Source: Phyto melanocephala (taxonomy: Eukaryota > Arthropoda > Insecta > Diptera > Rhinophoridae). From it: DNA of 64,000 bases. The DNA is taken from positions 84,160,213-84,224,212 of the forward strand of contig OW799236.1 in the NCBI GenBank assembly GCA_941918925.1. Direction: 5' to 3'. The translations under genes were made by a program, and so were the position numbers. The first letter of the stretch is position 1. Each line of letters begins with the position of its first letter. The notes beneath the pieces were generated by a model. That model was not told the DNA's origin, made no database searches, and saw only the letters and a list, made by a program, of their open reading frames with translations. This document shows positions 59,855 to 64,000 of this stretch, one piece after another.

Positions 59855-60118
59855 CATATCGATGCCTTACTTCCTCAACCTCGTATCTTAAAAAATAAAA
59901 TTTTTCAGGAGAGAAAAAAAAAACGGTTCATCTTTTTATATTTCGGTGTTTGGTTAAAAGTTTAAATGCAATTATTAAGGAATTGATTGTATTTATGTAT
60001 ATTAGTAGTAATAATATACTAATCTTTTTTAGTTAAAGCATAAAACAATCGTTTGATATGAAAAAGTCAAAATCGTATTTTTTAAGTTACGAGGTTGAGG
60101 AAGTAAGGCATCGATATG
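59855..60118. repeat. foldback with 43-bp inverted repeats
   Basis: The sequence at 59855-59897 is the reverse complement of 60076-60118 with one mismatch, containing CGATGCCTTACTTCCTCAAC. The spacer is 178 bases with no reading frame. A MITE or a structured transcript are both possible. Confidence 0.9.
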
Positions 60119-63100
60119 CGACAACTCTGCTTGAAGTTACCACCGAGTGAGATATGTCAATTATCTTTGAAGGAAATTTTTTCGAAAAATCAGCATTGGA
60201 AGCCTATTACTCTTGCTATGTTTTAACTACCACTTTCGTAGTAAGTTTAAACTATTTTTACTTGTTTTTCGGTTATTAAACGATCTATATTCTTAAATGA
60301 CAAACCTTTTACTATATAATTCGCACTTCAGATGTTAAATACTTAATAACTACCAGCCTTGCCAGAACGGCGGCTAAGAAATCACTAAATGGATAATTCA
60401 CCATGTATGTATTTATGTGTGTATGTGTTTAAAAATATCGATAGACACATTAAAATTTTTGATGAGTTCGGTTTCATTATTTGTTCTATAACCTTTCTGT
60501 CACTGACCAATTTTTCTGATTTTCCAAAACAAGTAGTAGTGTGTGAATTTTATTAGAATCGATTGGGTACTTCAGAATATTTTTTACAGGTAGACAATGT
60601 TCAACGAACCAAAATATATACATTTTGTGATCCTAAGAGACAGAAAGGCGAAATATATAGGAATTCTTCTGTGTCTAAAGCTAAGATCCAACTATCGTCG
60701 CAAATAGCACAATATGTACCGATTTTTATCGTGCTTAATCGGCACTCATTTAAAACAGTGCTCGATGTATTTTTGAGCGGTCCCATTTTTGTCCAATATT
60801 ATGACAAGGTTTTTTCACTTATATTGGTCAAAACACAAGTGCGACAATAATACTGCTCTGCAAAAAATAATTTTTTGTCTTCCCATTTAATAATGGATTT
60901 TGACGCGCTGAACTGATCGTTGTCGGTTTTTTTCGGGATTTTTTGATGGGCGTGGCAAATTTTCCCCCTAAATTAGTCAGGTACAGAGACATATTTCATC
61001 CTAACTCGAGAACCAGTCATCCGATTTTCACAAGTAAAATACCAGTGGATGTGTAACTAAATTATATTTATTGTATCTATCTCTTATCGTTTTGGAATTA
61101 TTCAGAAATTAATGGAGAAAAAAATTTTTTTGTGCAAAAATATTTTTCAATTTAAAAATGGAATTTAAAAAAATCTAAAGCAAATATTCAACATTTTAAA
61201 CTTTTTTCTGAGAGTTAGTTATCTTAAAAATAAAAAAAGTGTTAAACCATAAAAATCGGTTAAAAAATGTAGATTTTATTGTACCCAATATTGACCAATT
61301 ATGTGTAATGCAGCAAACAACGTCAGAGTGGGCGCACTAAAGCGCCTTGTAGCAACGATGAATGGCAACTTTTTACTTCTATCTATTTTCGTACAACAAA
61401 AACAAATACAATCAAAAAAATTTCCCAAATTGTAATTTTGTAGCAACGCCTCGCTTAAAGCACCCACCCTGTCGTAAGTATTTGGGTAAGAGAGTGATTA
61501 GAAATATGAATATGGGGCATATAACAGTACCTTGCGGGATTTTTTTTTTTTCGAAAACAAGTCATAGTCAGCGCGATTTCGGCTCAGATGGTCGTATTTT
61601 CAAAAAAGTTGTGCGTTCACATGAAATGCGAAGAATATTAGTACATTACGCCGATAGTGAGATCTTAGCTTAAGATACAAATTCTTATGATGAATTTCTA
61701 TCATTAACGATGGTGAGGGTTATAAAAAAGAAGTGAATTTCAAGTGTTTAAATATCTTAAATGAAATCAACTTGTTTAACGAGCCATTTTTAAGATCCAA
61801 GAAGCGATTTAATAACCATCATACAACTTTTTAATCATTAAAAGTTTTAGGCGAACAAATTGACTTTTATACAAATTAGAAGGTCCTTGAACCATATGCA
61901 ATTTTTAAAGATTATCTCTCAAATGTATTGCAAAAAGTATATCGAATTTATAAAAGTGAATAATAAAAAAAAAAATCAATTTCAAATTGTATAATCTTGT
62001 ATTCACAATTATTATTGCGATGCTAATTTGTGTATTGTATCTCTAATGTAATCAACAACCTTTGTGGTGGGTCCATGTACACATACAAAACACGAGTCAA
62101 ATACTAACAATTCTAATTCTACGTTGAAAAATCCTTGAACTTACCAACAAACTTTTAAATATTTTGTTGATCAAAAAATCTAACAATCACGCCAATATCA
62201 TGAAAGATGCCTTACTTTTTGCCGAAAAAAATCATGGCATTTTTAGGTATTCTAAATAATGCAAAATTTGATATGCATTTAGAAAATACATGAAGCAATA
62301 GAATACTAAACCTAGAGTTGGAATTTTAATTTAAAAAATCTACACAAACACGAGTGCGACAAGTTCAAGGTGTTGAATATCTCAGATTATTGACTTGCAA
62401 TCATTGTTGAAAAGCACGTGCATCCAAAAAATAATAGTGAATTTTAATGTTTTTTAAGCAAAAATAATGTTTTTTTTAAGCACAACACACTTAGCGCCAG
62501 AAGAGGTATACATTTCTATCAAAAAGCTGAAATGAAATCGAATGCAAATTTTAAAAGATTTCAAAAAAAACGCATTCAAAATAATTTGGACAAAGAAAAA
62601 TTAAATAAATATTTTGAGGTGAATACACTACTTTGATATTGACATTAGAATTAAATAAGAATAAAATTTATTTTGTTTACAAATATGCAAATCTACAACA
62701 ACAACAAAAATAGTATCAATTATTGCGCTTCATTTTATAGTTTGGACGTAGAAAAGAAATAAGATTTAGAAGAAGAAAAAAAAACTACTGCGTTTTTAGA
62801 TATTTTAACACTCGGTGAGTTTACTTTTTAGAAAATCTCCAGTAAACAGAAAAAATTTTGTAATTTGTTATGAGATACTTTATAAACATAAATACATACA
62901 CTCGCACTCACCCACACAAACATATTTTATTTGATTTTATTTTAGATGGGTATTTTTGTTTCTTCTGTTAAAGGTATGCACGCAGGCGCACGGGTTTGTA
63001 CAAATACTCGTATTTGGATAAATTATGTTCTCTATCGTTAAATCATTTTACATATGTTTGGCATCTTAAATGTTTAAATTAATATGAAGAGAAAATAAGT

Positions 63101-63436
63101 TTTAAATAAACAATTTAACCCACATGTTAACCTTTTAAAAACCGACAATCTTTTTAATTTTTATGGTGCGAAATTCAGCCTTTTTTGAAATGTGCTAAAA
63201 ATCAAAGATTCTTCTCTAGGTAAGAAGGGTAAGAAATAATATTATTTCAAGTGTTAGAAGAAACAACAGAATTAGTTTTAGTAATAAATGCTACCAATCA
63301 ATAAATTACATGCATTCTTAACCTTTCTCTTAATATTTTTGCATATACACGAAACAAAAATATGGCTACGATATGATCACGATAATCATACTATAGTTTC
63401 TATAACAATGAATCTTCTCTTAAGCGATATTCTTTT
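60119..63436. other. A+T-rich intergenic DNA, no gene seen
   Basis: Open frames at 60563-60850 and 61362-61673 reach 95 and 103 codons but show no family resemblance. Eroded type A repeat end text (ATGGTGAGGGTTATAAAAAA) lies at about 61709-61728. Nothing else was identified. Confidence 0.5.
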
Positions 63437-63570
63437 TGGACGGATGATTATTGATTGGTCCCGGCAAGGTCCAACAAAAAGAACATTGCATTCTGTTGAT
63501 CTGACAACTCCCTTGTACGGACACATTTCAATAGTCTCTTCGATGTTCGCTAAAGAAAGATTCCTCTGAA
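63437..63570 (+). pseudogene. possible mariner-superfamily transposase scrap
   Basis: The frame reads DWSRQGPTKRTLHSVDLTTP then LYGHISIVSSMFAKE. This loosely resembles the WP.RS.DLTPLD..LWGH.KS.VY block with the third catalytic Asp. No other block is present, so the match could be chance. Confidence 0.3.
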
Positions 63571-63779
63571 TTTGGTTATCGAAAACAAATAAAAGATATT
63601 TTTATTTTATTTAATCATTAATTTCGTTACAATAGTCAAGCGCTTGTTTTAATTTTATCATTTAATGTTTGATTGCCATGAAAACTTCGATATAGTTGGC
63701 TTTTAAAATAGTATGATTTACAAAATTATGACAACAAAAATATGGAGTGAGACCAAAAAAATTATTAACACATGTTTTG

Positions 63780-64000
63780 CTTCTTAAGGTGGGATCACAT
63801 GATTGTCGCAAATGCACCAACCTGACACAATTTTTATTGTGCTGAATTGGCGCACAATAATGAGATTATTTCAATCAAATACTTTGTAATCACACGATTG
63901 CCTCACTTTATACAAATTTGATTGTTGCAAGATGGTGTAAAATGCTATAGTGACAAAAATCGCCGCATTCCCGTCACACGCTAGCTTATTTTGTTGTGTC
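63780..64000. repeat. possible transposon end region, cut by the window edge
   Basis: TTAAGGTGGGATCACATGATTGTCGC, AATCACACGATTGCCTCAC and CGTCACACGC give recurring TCACA(C/T)GATTG words similar to those at 59085 and 59551. The other end would lie beyond the window. Confidence 0.3.

Noticed and set aside
60563..60850. 95-codon plus-strand frame considered as a small gene
   Set aside because: No family resemblance and overlapping antisense frame; not supported.
61362..61673. 103-codon plus-strand frame
   Set aside because: No recognisable domain, low-complexity start and no splice or promoter context; a chance frame in A+T-rich DNA is more likely.

Overview
The window looks like chromosomal DNA from a higher (cyclorrhaphan) fly, probably a calyptrate such as a blowfly or a relative. 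The evidence is one intact gene that is unmistakably an orthologue of Drosophila snail, set in very A+T-rich DNA full of decayed mariner-type transposons and non-LTR retrotransposons. The exact species cannot be read from the sequence.

Layout. Positions 798-2021 (minus strand) hold a complete, intronless snail gene. It has a TATA box and start-like sequence about 140-170 bases before the ATG, and three Zelda-type (CAGGTA) heptamers within the next 550 bases. This fits a gene switched on very early in the embryo. The remaining 62 kb, all on the upstream side of snail, shows no other intact protein-coding gene. It is a gene desert that probably carries distant snail enhancers, scattered with repeats.

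Repeats. (1) A dominant family of hairpin-ended repeats, called types A and B here, appears at about 20 places. One end carries CAAGTAAGAG followed by a TTCGGC/GCCGAA hairpin; the other end carries TATACCC. (2) There are at least seven remnants of mariner-like transposases, all broken. One at 57928-58649 keeps both terminal inverted repeats and a TA target duplication. (3) Two short hAT-like elements have 8-bp target duplications, at 14479-15260 and 34838-35307, each inserted into a hairpin repeat. (4) A roughly 3-kb element with very long inverted arms lies at about 3030-5985. (5) Non-LTR retrotransposon fragments lie at about 21.8, 27.5-28.4, 44.4-46.5, 49.0-51.1, 53.5 and 57.3-57.7 kb. (6) Two elements share the same head and tail but hold different internal tandem arrays (9252-10105 and 32494-33068). 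Several minisatellites, microsatellites and foldback structures complete the set.

No rRNA, tRNA, CRISPR array or bacterial-type operon was seen. Only snail is likely to make a working protein. The most useful targets for follow-up are the early-enhancer motifs by snail, the hairpin repeat family, the nested insertions at 13.7-15.3 kb, the 3-kb inverted-arm element, and a small exon-like island at about 25.73 kb. Repeat boundaries were judged by eye and are approximate unless a target duplication is given.
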